A stretch of 26,877 nt of DNA, taken from positions 1-26,877 of the forward strand of contig NZ_JAGTJJ010000099.1 of NCBI RefSeq assembly GCF_028435365.1, read 5' to 3'. The stretch comes from Polyangium jinanense (lineage in GTDB: Bacteria > Myxococcota > Polyangia > Polyangiales > Polyangiaceae). Positions within the stretch are counted from its first letter, which is position 1; each line of letters starts with the position of its first letter. The translations under genes and the position numbers were made by a program. The notes beneath the pieces were generated by a model. That model searched no databases and was not told the DNA's origin. It saw nothing but the letters and a program-made list of their open reading frames with translations. This document shows, in pieces, positions 7,635 to 14,785 of the stretch.

Positions 7635-8471
7635 ATGGCAGACGCGGACATCACGAGCGATCTCGGCCGCGAGCTCGCCGCCGGGCGGGCGGTCTTGTTC
7701 ACGGGCGCGGGGTTCTCCGTCGACGCGCGCGCCGAGGATGGGAGCGCGATCCCGAGCGGGCCGGAGCTCTCCGAAGAGCTCTGGGACCTCTGCTTCCCCG
7801 GCGAATCCCGGGACGGGAGCGCGCTCCAGGACCTCTTCCAGCACGCCCTGTCCGAGACCCCGGACAAACTCGAAGCGCTGCTCCGGCGTCGGCTCACGGT
7901 CGACCCGGCGCGGCTCCCGGCGTTTTACCGGGTCTGGTTTGCCCTCCCCTGGCGCCGGATCTACACGCTGAACGTGGACGATCTCGCGACGGCCGCCGAG
8001 GCCCGGTTCGACCTGCCCCGGCCCGTCGTGATCCGCGCGGCGCTCGCCGACGATCCGCCGCCGGACGAGACCCCCGACGGATCGCGGCTCGAGGTCGTCC
8101 ACCTGAACGGGCACGTGACGAACGGCCCGCGCGGCGTGACGTTCTCGACGACGCAGTACGGCGCGCGCCTCGCATCCGACAAGGATCCGCATTACGCGGC
8201 CCTCGTTCGCGACTTCTGCGACCTGCCGTTCGTCTTCGTGGGGACCCGGCTCGACGAATCTCCCCTCTGGCAAGAGCTCGAGCGCGTCGAGCGCACGGGC
8301 GGCGAGGAGCCGCAGCGGCCAAGACCGCGCTCCCTCCTGGTCACGCCTCAGATCGAACGCGCGCGCCAATGCCTCCTCGAGCGCATCGGCGTGGCCTGGG
8401 TCCCGCTCTCGACGCGGCAGTTCACCGACGAGGTACTCTTCCCGATCGCCCGATCCCTCGGCGTCGCCTGA
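7635..8471 (+). CDS. SIR2-like domain protein
   Basis: The 278-residue protein is a SIR2-like NAD-binding domain with little else. Motifs in order: FTGAGFS (22-28, the GAGxS nucleotide loop), TLNVDD (111-116, the TxNxD motif), VVHLNGH (154-160, with the catalytic-His position) and FVGTRLDES (201-209, the GTxxxD loop). The zinc-ribbon Cys pairs of classical deacetylase sirtuins are absent, which places it with SIR2_2-type domains. In other bacteria such domains act as NAD-hydrolysing effectors in antiphage systems (ThsA, DSR, SIR2-HerA). No fused sensor domain is present, so a partner would be needed. The ribosome-binding site GAGGG precedes the ATG by 8 nt. A degenerate AAA gene follows on the same strand. 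A defence role is inference. Confidence 0.82.
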   Translation: MADADITSDLGRELAAGRAVLFTGAGFSVDARAEDGSAIPSGPELSEELWDLCFPGESRDGSALQDLFQHALSETPDKLEALLRRRLTVDPARLPAFYRVWFALPWRRIYTLNVDDLATAAEARFDLPRPVVIRAALADDPPPDETPDGSRLEVVHLNGHVTNGPRGVTFSTTQYGARLASDKDPHYAALVRDFCDLPFVFVGTRLDESPLWQELERVERTGGEEPQRPRPRSLLVTPQIERARQCLLERIGVAWVPLSTRQFTDEVLFPIARSLGVA

Positions 8472-8515
8472 CCGGTCGAGAAAAACTTCGAATCCGCGGG
8501 GCCTGGGGACATCCC

Positions 8516-8568
8516 TCGTCGTGAGCACGACGACGAGACAACACGGGCAAGGTTGGCTCGGTGAGCCA
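8516..8568. promoter_or_regulatory. two inverted repeats between the SIR2-like and AAA genes
   Basis: TCGTCGTG-AG-CACGACGA (8516-8533) is a perfect 8-nt-arm inverted repeat and TGGCTC-GGT-GAGCCA (8554-8568) a perfect 6-nt-arm one. Both lie in the 130-nt gap after the SIR2-like stop. No U-tract follows either, so they fit operators or weak 3' hairpins better than intrinsic terminators. The first contains a GTG (8521) that could be read as an upstream start of the AAA gene. Confidence 0.4.
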
Positions 8569-8601
8569 GCCATCGGACATGACCGAGATTCCAGCGAACG
8601 C

Positions 8602-9465
8602 GTGGGGCGCGACAAGGCCCGAGGCGCACGGTTCCTCGGGACGCACCGGCATCGCCGCCGGTTCAACGTGGTCGGGCCCTGCCATGACGAACTGCATTAC
8701 ATGCTGGCCGCGAGCACGCGGCTCGCGGAGGTGCCGGACCTCGTGGCGCGCGGGTCGTACGTGGTGGTGCACGCGCCGCGGATGCATGGGCGGACGACGT
8801 GGCTGCGGGGGCTCTCGGTGGGGCTCGCGGAGAGCGGCGCGTGGGCCGTGGTGCGGGCGTCGTGCCGGCCGAGGCGCGGCGCGGAGGCGTCGGGCGAGCG
8901 CGCGTTGCTCGAAGCGATCGCGCAGGCGGCCGCGGAGCAGCTCCCGGCACCGCTGCGGCCACCGCCGTGGCCCCCTTCGTACGACGTGCGGTTCGCGGGC
9001 GTCGTGCTCTCGGCGTGGGCGCGGGCGTGCCCGCGGCCGCTCATCCTCTTGCTCGACGACGTGGAGCTCCTGCCACGCGAGATCCGCGCGAGCCTGCTCG
9101 CGCAGCTCCGGGCGACCTACGAGGCCCGGCCCCGCGCGGCGCCGTGGTCGGTCGTGCTCTCGGGCTCGGACGAGGTGCAGGCCTCGGCCGTGGAGCTGCT
9201 CGGCCCCGCGGCGACGTCGCTCCGCCTGCCCGATTTCACGGCCACGCAGGTGGCCGCGCTCTGCGCGGAGCACACGGAGGAGACGGGGCAGCCGTTCCGG
9301 GACGAGGCCGTGGCGCAGATCGCCGCGATCTCGGGCGGGCACCCGTGGGTCGTGAACGTCCTCGCGCGCGAGATCGTGGAGAAGCTACGTCCTCCGCTCC
9401 GGCAGCCGATCACCGCCGCGCACGTGATGGCGGCCGCCGAGCGGCTCCGAGGCGCATGGATCTGA
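8602..9465 (+). CDS. truncated, degenerate AAA-like ATPase domain protein
   Basis: The 287-residue protein resembles the N-terminal nucleotide-binding half of the AAA-like family that begins FNxxGPCxPELHYML and carries APRQTGKTT as Walker A. Here FNVVGPCHDELHYML is intact, but Walker A reads APRMHGRTT, with Arg for the conserved Lys. Walker B reads LILLLDDVELL, with DD where family members have DE. GGHPWVVNVLAREIVE near the C-terminus is conserved, but the protein stops soon after, so the C-terminal region of full-length relatives appears missing. ATP hydrolysis is therefore doubtful. GTG 8602 is preferred over GTG 8521 because codons in between are atypical and overlap inverted repeats. It follows the SIR2-like gene by 130 nt and may be its partner or a decaying gene. 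Confidence 0.72.
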   Translation: MGRDKARGARFLGTHRHRRRFNVVGPCHDELHYMLAASTRLAEVPDLVARGSYVVVHAPRMHGRTTWLRGLSVGLAESGAWAVVRASCRPRRGAEASGERALLEAIAQAAAEQLPAPLRPPPWPPSYDVRFAGVVLSAWARACPRPLILLLDDVELLPREIRASLLAQLRATYEARPRAAPWSVVLSGSDEVQASAVELLGPAATSLRLPDFTATQVAALCAEHTEETGQPFRDEAVAQIAAISGGHPWVVNVLAREIVEKLRPPLRQPITAAHVMAAAERLRGAWI

Positions 9466-9517
9466 GCGTGTCTGCTTCCCGCGGGAGTTCAGCTCGGGCA
9501 CAATCGGCGCGATTTTC

Positions 9518-11656
9518 ATGTCGATCGGCGAGGACGTTCCAGGCGACACGGCTCCGAGCGATGCCGAAACGACGGCGCTGGCCGTGGAGCCCTCTCCGGA
9601 GGTCGACACGTCCGCGCCGGCGGAGACCCCGCAGCCGACGTCGCGCATCGCGGCCCTCGCGCTCTCGCTCAACCTGGACGACGAGGCGCTCGTGCACCGC
9701 GCCGATCCGCTCATCGGCCTCGTCGTCGCCGGCCGTTATCGCATCCTCACGCCGATCGGCCGCGGCGGCATGGGCGTCGTCTACAAGGTCGAGCACGTCC
9801 ACCTGGGAAAACTCCTCGCGATGAAGCTGCTCGCGGGCGAGCTCAGCATGAGCCCCGAGGTCGTGCGCCGCTTCAAGCGCGAGGCGCTCACCGTCTCGCG
9901 TTTGTCGAGCCCGAGCACCGTGCACGTCTTCGATTACGGCGTGGACGCGGGCCTCACGTACATCGTGATGGAGCTCGTGACGGGCCGTGATCTCGCCGCG
10001 ATGCTGGCCGACGCCGGCCCGATGCCGTTCGCGCGGCTCGGCAAGATCGTCCTCCAGATCCTGAGCTCGCTCGGCGAGGCGCACGGCAAGGGCATCGTGC
10101 ACCGCGACGTCAAGCCGCAGAACGTGATGATCACGACGACGGAAGGCGGCACCGACATCGCCAAGGTGCTCGACTTCGGCATCGCGAAGCTGCGGGAAGA
10201 GGCCGACGCGAGCACGGGCGGCGAGGTGACGCGCCGCGATCAGCTCATCGGCACGCCGTACTTCCTCGCGCCCGAGCTCATCCGCGGCGACCCCGTCGAT
10301 CACCGCGCCGATCTCTACGCCGTCGGCGTGCTCCTCTACCACGCGCTCACCGGCCATTACCCGTTCCACGCGAAGACCTCGGCGAGCATCCTGGTCAAAC
10401 ACGTCACGGAGCAGCCGATCGCGCCGTCGATCCGCGCCCCGTCGCGCGGCATCCCGCCCGGGGTCGACGCCGTCGTGCTGCGCGCGCTCGAAAAGGATCC
10501 CGCGGCGCGATGGCAGAGCGCGGGCGAGTTGCAGGCGGCCATTGCGGCGGAGCTACGCAAGCTCGGGACGGAGGACGTCGAGGCGCTGCTCGATGCGAGC
10601 GTCCTCCGAAACCTCACGCGCGCGGCGCTGATGGGGGCGGCCCAGAGCCCCGGCGAGATTGCGAGCCGTGACGAGGTCGAGGCCTACGAGCGCAAGCTGC
10701 GCAGCCGCCGGCACCTCGCCTGGTTCGCGTCGAGCCTCGTGCTCATCCTCGGCGCGGGCGCGGGGCTCTTCGTGATGTGGCGACGCTGGACCCCGAGCTT
10801 CGCGGGCGCGGAGCTCGAGCCAAACGACACGGCGGCGAACGCGACGCCCTTGCCGCTCGGCACGTCGGTGTCCGGGCTCCTCGGCAAGCGCATCGACGCG
10901 CAGCACAGCGATCGTGATTTTTATTCGTTCGAGGTCCCGAAGGGCGCGGGGGATACGCCGCGGATCGCGCGCTTCGTGGTGACGGCGCTCCCGAACATGG
11001 AGACCTGCACACTCCTCTACCGGCAAGGCTTCCAGGCGCCGATCGCGCAGTACTGCGTGGGTCGATCCGGCCGGGATCTCTCGATCCCGCGGCTCAGCAT
11101 CGAGCCCGGCCGGTACTACGCCTCCGTGCTGCAGGACCTGGATCCGCGTGGCGATCGAAGGATCCCCTTCGTGCACGAGAACGTTTCCGACACCTACGCC
11201 ATCACGGTCGCGCTCGCCGAGGAGGGCTCCACGCACGAGATCGAGCCGAACGACGAGCTCCCCTCGGCCACGCCGATCGAGCCCGGCGAGACGCGGACGG
11301 GCGCGCTTGGCTGGGTCGAGGATCATGACACGTACTGCGTGGGCGCCTCCGCGAACGGCAAGGCGATCCGCTGGACGGCGCGTGATGTCGTGCGAGACGC
11401 GGGGTCGGTGCTGGAGGTCACGACGTTGCGAGGCCGCGAGGTCGAGCGGAGGGTCCGCGTGCACACCGCGGACAAGAGTACGCTCTCGCAAGAAGATACG
11501 CGCTCTCCCTGGACGGGTCCCGCGATCGCCTACGAGGAGGGCACGCCGCGCTGCGTGCGCCTAAGGCTCGTACGAGACCCTTGGATCACCGAGGCGCCGC
11601 GGGTGCAGCCTGGTGGGCTCGAGGCCTACGTCCTCGCGGTCGACGTCGTGCCCTGA
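9518..11656 (+). CDS. transmembrane Ser/Thr protein kinase with PPC-like extracytoplasmic repeats
   Basis: The 712-residue Hanks-type kinase starts with a disordered acidic N-terminus (1-65). The catalytic domain (about 73-345) carries GRGGMG (81-86), Lys103 in AMKLL, HRDVKPQN (195-202), DFG (219-221), APE (251-253) and the helix-F DLYAVG, so it should be active. One membrane helix spans about 400-420. The outside part has two tandem beta-rich units, each opening with a Glu-Pro-Asn-Asp motif (about 433-437 and about 576-580) and containing a D-x-D/H-x-Y/F block. This resembles pre-peptidase C-terminal (PPC) domains of secreted proteins and suggests ligand sensing in the periplasm. No ribosome-binding site is visible; CACAAT at 9499-9504 could be a -10 element giving a very short leader. 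A second kinase gene follows. Confidence 0.93.
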   Translation: MSIGEDVPGDTAPSDAETTALAVEPSPEVDTSAPAETPQPTSRIAALALSLNLDDEALVHRADPLIGLVVAGRYRILTPIGRGGMGVVYKVEHVHLGKLLAMKLLAGELSMSPEVVRRFKREALTVSRLSSPSTVHVFDYGVDAGLTYIVMELVTGRDLAAMLADAGPMPFARLGKIVLQILSSLGEAHGKGIVHRDVKPQNVMITTTEGGTDIAKVLDFGIAKLREEADASTGGEVTRRDQLIGTPYFLAPELIRGDPVDHRADLYAVGVLLYHALTGHYPFHAKTSASILVKHVTEQPIAPSIRAPSRGIPPGVDAVVLRALEKDPAARWQSAGELQAAIAAELRKLGTEDVEALLDASVLRNLTRAALMGAAQSPGEIASRDEVEAYERKLRSRRHLAWFASSLVLILGAGAGLFVMWRRWTPSFAGAELEPNDTAANATPLPLGTSVSGLLGKRIDAQHSDRDFYSFEVPKGAGDTPRIARFVVTALPNMETCTLLYRQGFQAPIAQYCVGRSGRDLSIPRLSIEPGRYYASVLQDLDPRGDRRIPFVHENVSDTYAITVALAEEGSTHEIEPNDELPSATPIEPGETRTGALGWVEDHDTYCVGASANGKAIRWTARDVVRDAGSVLEVTTLRGREVERRVRVHTADKSTLSQEDTRSPWTGPAIAYEEGTPRCVRLRLVRDPWITEAPRVQPGGLEAYVLAVDVVP

Positions 11657-11674
11657 GCTTCGAGGGACAAAAAC

Positions 11675-11703
11675 CTCACATCCTCGTGACGAGCAGGTAC
11701 ACT
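11675..11703 (+). promoter_or_regulatory. candidate sigma-70-type promoter of second kinase
   Basis: CTCACA (11675-11680), a 17-nt spacer and TACACT (11698-11703) match the -35/-10 consensus at four of six positions each. The predicted transcript would start near 11710, about 25 nt before the kinase ATG. This would let the second kinase be expressed independently of the first, although the 78-nt gap also allows read-through. Confidence 0.4.
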
Positions 11704-11734
11704 CTGGGAGGCGCGGGGGTACGAGGAACCAGCG

Positions 11735-12940
11735 ATGTCGGAGAACCAGCGTTACCGGGTCATCAAGCGGCTCGCCTCGGGCGGTATGGCCGAGGTGTTC
11801 GTTGCGGAGAGCGCAGGAATCGAGGGCTTCCGCAAGCAAGTCGCAATCAAGCGCGTCCTCCCGCACCTCAGCAAGAACGAGCAGTTTATCGACATGTTCC
11901 TCGACGAGGCCCGCCTCTCCGGCCGCCTCGCGCATTCCAATGTCGTGAGCGTCTTCGACATCGGCGTCGGTGACAACACGTACTTCATCGTCATGGAGTA
12001 CGTCGACGGCGCCGACTTGAAGCAGGTGATCGAGTACCAGAAGAAGGTCGGCAAACCGATGCCGGTCGAGAGCGCGTGCTTCATCGCCGCGAAGATCTGC
12101 CAGGGCCTCGCCTACGCGCATGATCTCCACACGCCCGACGGCGAACACCTCAACATCGTCCACCGCGACGTCACGCCGGCGAACGTGCTCATCACGCGCC
12201 ACGGCGAGTGCAAAATCGTGGACTTCGGCCTCGCCAAGGCGTCGAGCCAGCTCGCGAACAGCGACGCCGGCATGATCAAGGGCAAATTCGGCTACCTCGC
12301 GCCCGAGACGGTCATGGAGCTCAGCGTGGACAAACGCGTCGACGTCTTCGCCGCCGGCATCATCCTCTGGGAGATGCTCGCCGGCCGTCGCCTCTTCCTC
12401 GGCGAGACCGACCTCGGCACCGTCAAGCTCGTGCGCGAGGCGAACATCCCCTCGCTCAAGCCCTTTAGCCCCGACGTACCCCCGGAGCTCGAGGAGATCA
12501 TCCGCACCGCGCTCGCGCGTGATCGCGACGTCCGCTACCAGACGGCACGTGATTTCGGGCGCGATCTCACGCGGTTCCTCTATCGCTTCGGACGGCCCGT
12601 CAGCGAGTACGAGGTCGCCGATCTCGTACTCGGCGCCGCGGGCGCGCCGGCAAAGAAGGTCGACGGCCTCGCCATGATCGGCGAGATGCTCGACCTGATG
12701 CTGCTCGAGTTCAAATCACTCACGCAGCAAGACAATGCGGGCGGACCGAATAGCCTGCAGCCCGATCTTTTCAAGCTCACGGGAGCGAACCCCGCCGCGC
12801 CTGCCTCGGTCGACTCGGGGGATCTCGACGAGACCTTCTCCGGCCTCAGCGACGAGCTCGAGGGCCCCGATCCGACGAATACCCCGCAGGACAAGGGCCG
12901 CGCGCCGACCGCCTGGTGGCGAGGCCTCATTTCTCGCTGA
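11735..12940 (+). CDS. soluble Ser/Thr protein kinase
   Basis: The 401-residue kinase has a complete Hanks-type catalytic domain: ASGGMAEVF (14-22), Lys39 in VAIKR, a helix-C Glu near 58, HRDVTPANVL (143-152), DFG (163-165), APE (about 190) and DVFAAGIILWEML. HRDV(T/S)P is a variant common in myxobacterial kinases. From about residue 290 the sequence leaves the kinase fold: a helical segment to about 340, then a Pro/Gly/Asp-rich disordered tail ending WWRGLISR. No transmembrane helix is present, so it is cytoplasmic. An AGGA ribosome-binding site lies about 7 nt before the ATG. It is in tandem with the transmembrane kinase. Substrates are unknown; the TPR outer-membrane protein gene downstream is a neighbour rather than a demonstrated target. 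Confidence 0.92.
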   Translation: MSENQRYRVIKRLASGGMAEVFVAESAGIEGFRKQVAIKRVLPHLSKNEQFIDMFLDEARLSGRLAHSNVVSVFDIGVGDNTYFIVMEYVDGADLKQVIEYQKKVGKPMPVESACFIAAKICQGLAYAHDLHTPDGEHLNIVHRDVTPANVLITRHGECKIVDFGLAKASSQLANSDAGMIKGKFGYLAPETVMELSVDKRVDVFAAGIILWEMLAGRRLFLGETDLGTVKLVREANIPSLKPFSPDVPPELEEIIRTALARDRDVRYQTARDFGRDLTRFLYRFGRPVSEYEVADLVLGAAGAPAKKVDGLAMIGEMLDLMLLEFKSLTQQDNAGGPNSLQPDLFKLTGANPAAPASVDSGDLDETFSGLSDELEGPDPTNTPQDKGRAPTAWWRGLISR

Positions 12941-13045
12941 GCCATCTCCCGCGAACATGAGGAAGCTGACGGACGCCGAGGCCGGCGTTCGGCGGCACCT
13001 TCGCGCCCGGGGTCGTGACGACTGCGTCACGGACGAAGGAAAAAA

Positions 13046-13075
13046 TTGATTTCCAGCCTGCCACGCTCGTAGCTT
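13046..13075 (+). promoter_or_regulatory. weak promoter candidate before the TPR outer-membrane gene
   Basis: TTGATT (13046-13051), an 18-nt spacer and TAGCTT (13070-13075) sit in a locally AT-rich patch. They would start transcription near 13083, about 26 nt before the ATG. The -35 matches four of six consensus positions, the -10 only three. Upstream at 13014-13031 is a small perfect stem, CGTGACG-ACTG-CGTCACG. Confidence 0.28.
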
Positions 13076-13108
13076 TCCTTATTCCGGGCTCCCGCCTTGG
13101 ACGACGCG

Positions 13109-14563
13109 ATGATCCAGACAGACAAGCCGAACCACGTGCCTCCCCACGACGGCCGCCGCGCTTCGCGGCGCACGCGCCTTTGCCTCTTCCTTTCGGCCCT
13201 GGCCACGGCGAGCCTCGCGCCTCTCGCGAGCGCCCACGCGGCCGACGCCGAGGCGCTGCTCAAAGAGGGCAAGCAGCTCGTCACGGACAAGAAGTACGAC
13301 GAGGCGTGCCCCAAGATCGCCGAGGCGTACAAGCTCTCCCCGAGCCCCGCGACTTTGCTCGAGCTCGCGCTCTGCCACGAGAAGCAAGGCAAGCTCGCGA
13401 CCGCGTGGGGCGAGATGCTCGACGCCGAGACGGACGCCCGTAAGGCCGCGCGCGCCGACATCGAGGCGCGCGCACGCGCAAACAGCAAGGCGCTCGAGCC
13501 GAAGCTGCCGCGCGTGACCGTTTCCGTCGCGGCAAACACGCCCGGCATCGAGATCGCGATCGACGGACAGAAGATCGATCTCGGCGCGCTCGGCAAGGGT
13601 CGTCCCGTGGATCCCGGCGAGCACAAGATCGTGGCCACCGCGCCCGGCCGCAAAACCTGGGAAACCACGCTCAGCCTCAAGCAGGCCGAGCGCAAGACCG
13701 TCGTCGTCCCGGCCCTCGCCGAGGACGCGAATGCGGCGTCCACCTCGGACAAACCCGCGGGCGGGGAGAGCGGGGCGGCGGCGCAAGCGGGCGGGACGAC
13801 CAAGACAGACACGACCACAGGCGGCGGCGCCGCGGTTGATACGAAACCGAAGGAAAAACCCGAAGAGCCCGACGACGGCAAGGGGCCGATCCACCGGGCC
13901 AAACGTCTCGTCATCGACGTCGGCGCATTTGGCGGCGGGCAGCTCTTCCTCGGCGGCGGGAGCGTGGACGCGCTCTCGGCCCTCACGTACGAGTATCGCA
14001 TCACCTACCCGCTCGGCGGCGAAGCGGCCGAGTACAAGGCCTGCGACGCGAGCGCTTGTTACGCCACGGTCGATCCGGCCATCGGCGTCCCCGTCGGCGG
14101 CCAGGTGTTCGTCGGGTACGCGGTCAGCGAGAAGCTGCACGTCGGCGGTCGCTTCTTCGGCAGTTACCTCGTCACGGGCGGCTACTCGCTCCTCGTGGGT
14201 CCAGCGCTCTCCGTGCGCGTGAACGATCGCCTCTGGATCGGCGGCACGCTCGCCGTCGGGTTCGGCGCACAAAAGGCGACCATCAACGGCGCGCGCGGCG
14301 AGGTCCCGAGCGAGTGGGCCGATCTCAACGGAGGGGACGAGGTCGAGCTGCTGCTCAGCCGCACAATCCCCACGGAAAACGAGACCGGCTTCGGCTTCTC
14401 GTTCGGCGCCGCAGTCGAGGTCTCGTACACGCTCGCCGAGTTCGGCAAGGGCAAGAGCATCACCACAGGCTCGCTCGTCGCGAGCGCATGGCCCACGTTC
14501 CTCAAGACGTGGGATGGGTATGCCATCGCCCTGCCCATCGGCGTTGGATATCGCTTCCACTGA
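13109..14563 (+). CDS. TPR / PEGA-like outer-membrane beta-barrel protein
   Basis: The 484-residue exported protein has a long Arg-rich n-region and hydrophobic segment (about 22-42) with likely cleavage after ASAHA (44). Residues 46-130 form a TPR-like helical pair pattern (ALLKEGKQLVTDKKYDEACPKI and following). Residues about 135-205 form a beta sandwich resembling PEGA-type domains (VTVSVAANTPGIEIAIDG, then DPGEHKIVATAPGRK). Next is a Gly/Thr/Lys/Pro linker (about 210-255). From about 265 to the end alternating hydrophobic strands suggest a small membrane barrel, ending in aromatic GYRFH. The family is common in Polyangiales and has no assigned function. ATG 13109 is preferred to a TTG four codons upstream. 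It follows the kinase gene by 168 nt and is itself followed by hairpin module copy 2. Confidence 0.8.
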   Translation: MIQTDKPNHVPPHDGRRASRRTRLCLFLSALATASLAPLASAHAADAEALLKEGKQLVTDKKYDEACPKIAEAYKLSPSPATLLELALCHEKQGKLATAWGEMLDAETDARKAARADIEARARANSKALEPKLPRVTVSVAANTPGIEIAIDGQKIDLGALGKGRPVDPGEHKIVATAPGRKTWETTLSLKQAERKTVVVPALAEDANAASTSDKPAGGESGAAAQAGGTTKTDTTTGGGAAVDTKPKEKPEEPDDGKGPIHRAKRLVIDVGAFGGGQLFLGGGSVDALSALTYEYRITYPLGGEAAEYKACDASACYATVDPAIGVPVGGQVFVGYAVSEKLHVGGRFFGSYLVTGGYSLLVGPALSVRVNDRLWIGGTLAVGFGAQKATINGARGEVPSEWADLNGGDEVELLLSRTIPTENETGFGFSFGAAVEVSYTLAEFGKGKSITTGSLVASAWPTFLKTWDGYAIALPIGVGYRFH

Positions 14564-14574
14564 GTTACGGGATT

Positions 14575-14691
14575 CCACAGCGTCTCGCCGGGGTTTCACC
14601 CCGGGCCCGACCAGGGGCTCTTCGCCCCTGGACCCGAACCAGGGCGCAGCCCTGGACCTTTGGAGCATCGACCGCGATGCGGTCGATGCTC
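14575..14691 (+). repeat. multi-hairpin 3' repeat module, copy 2
   Basis: It starts 11 nt after the stop at 14563. Leader CCACAGCGTCTCG occupies 14575-14587. H1 (14588-14604) has CCGGGG arms with the same TTTCA loop as copy 1. H2 (14611-14631) has arms CCAGGGGC/GCCCCTGG and loop TCTTC. H3 (14639-14655) has arms CCAGGGC/GCCCTGG and loop GCA. H4 (14663-14691) has perfect 13-nt arms GAGCATCGACCGC/GCGGTCGATGCTC and loop GAT. Spacers are GCCCGA, ACCCGAA and ACCTTTG; the second is identical to that in copy 4. H4 is unrelated to the H4 of copies 1 and 4. The module lies between two genes read in the same direction, before the YaiO-like gene. Confidence 0.85.
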
Positions 14692-14785
14692 ACGCGGCAT
14701 CGCGTTCTGGACACGTGTGTGATCTTGCGCGGCAGGCGCGTGCCCGCGGCGTGCGCGTCGCATGTGGATGTGCGAGGCTCGGCCC

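Noticed and set aside
13014..13031. Stem CGTGACG-ACTG-CGTCACG as terminator after the second kinase
   Set aside because: The following plus-strand sequence is A-rich, not T-rich, and on the minus strand the T-run precedes the stem, so it does not have intrinsic terminator form in either direction.
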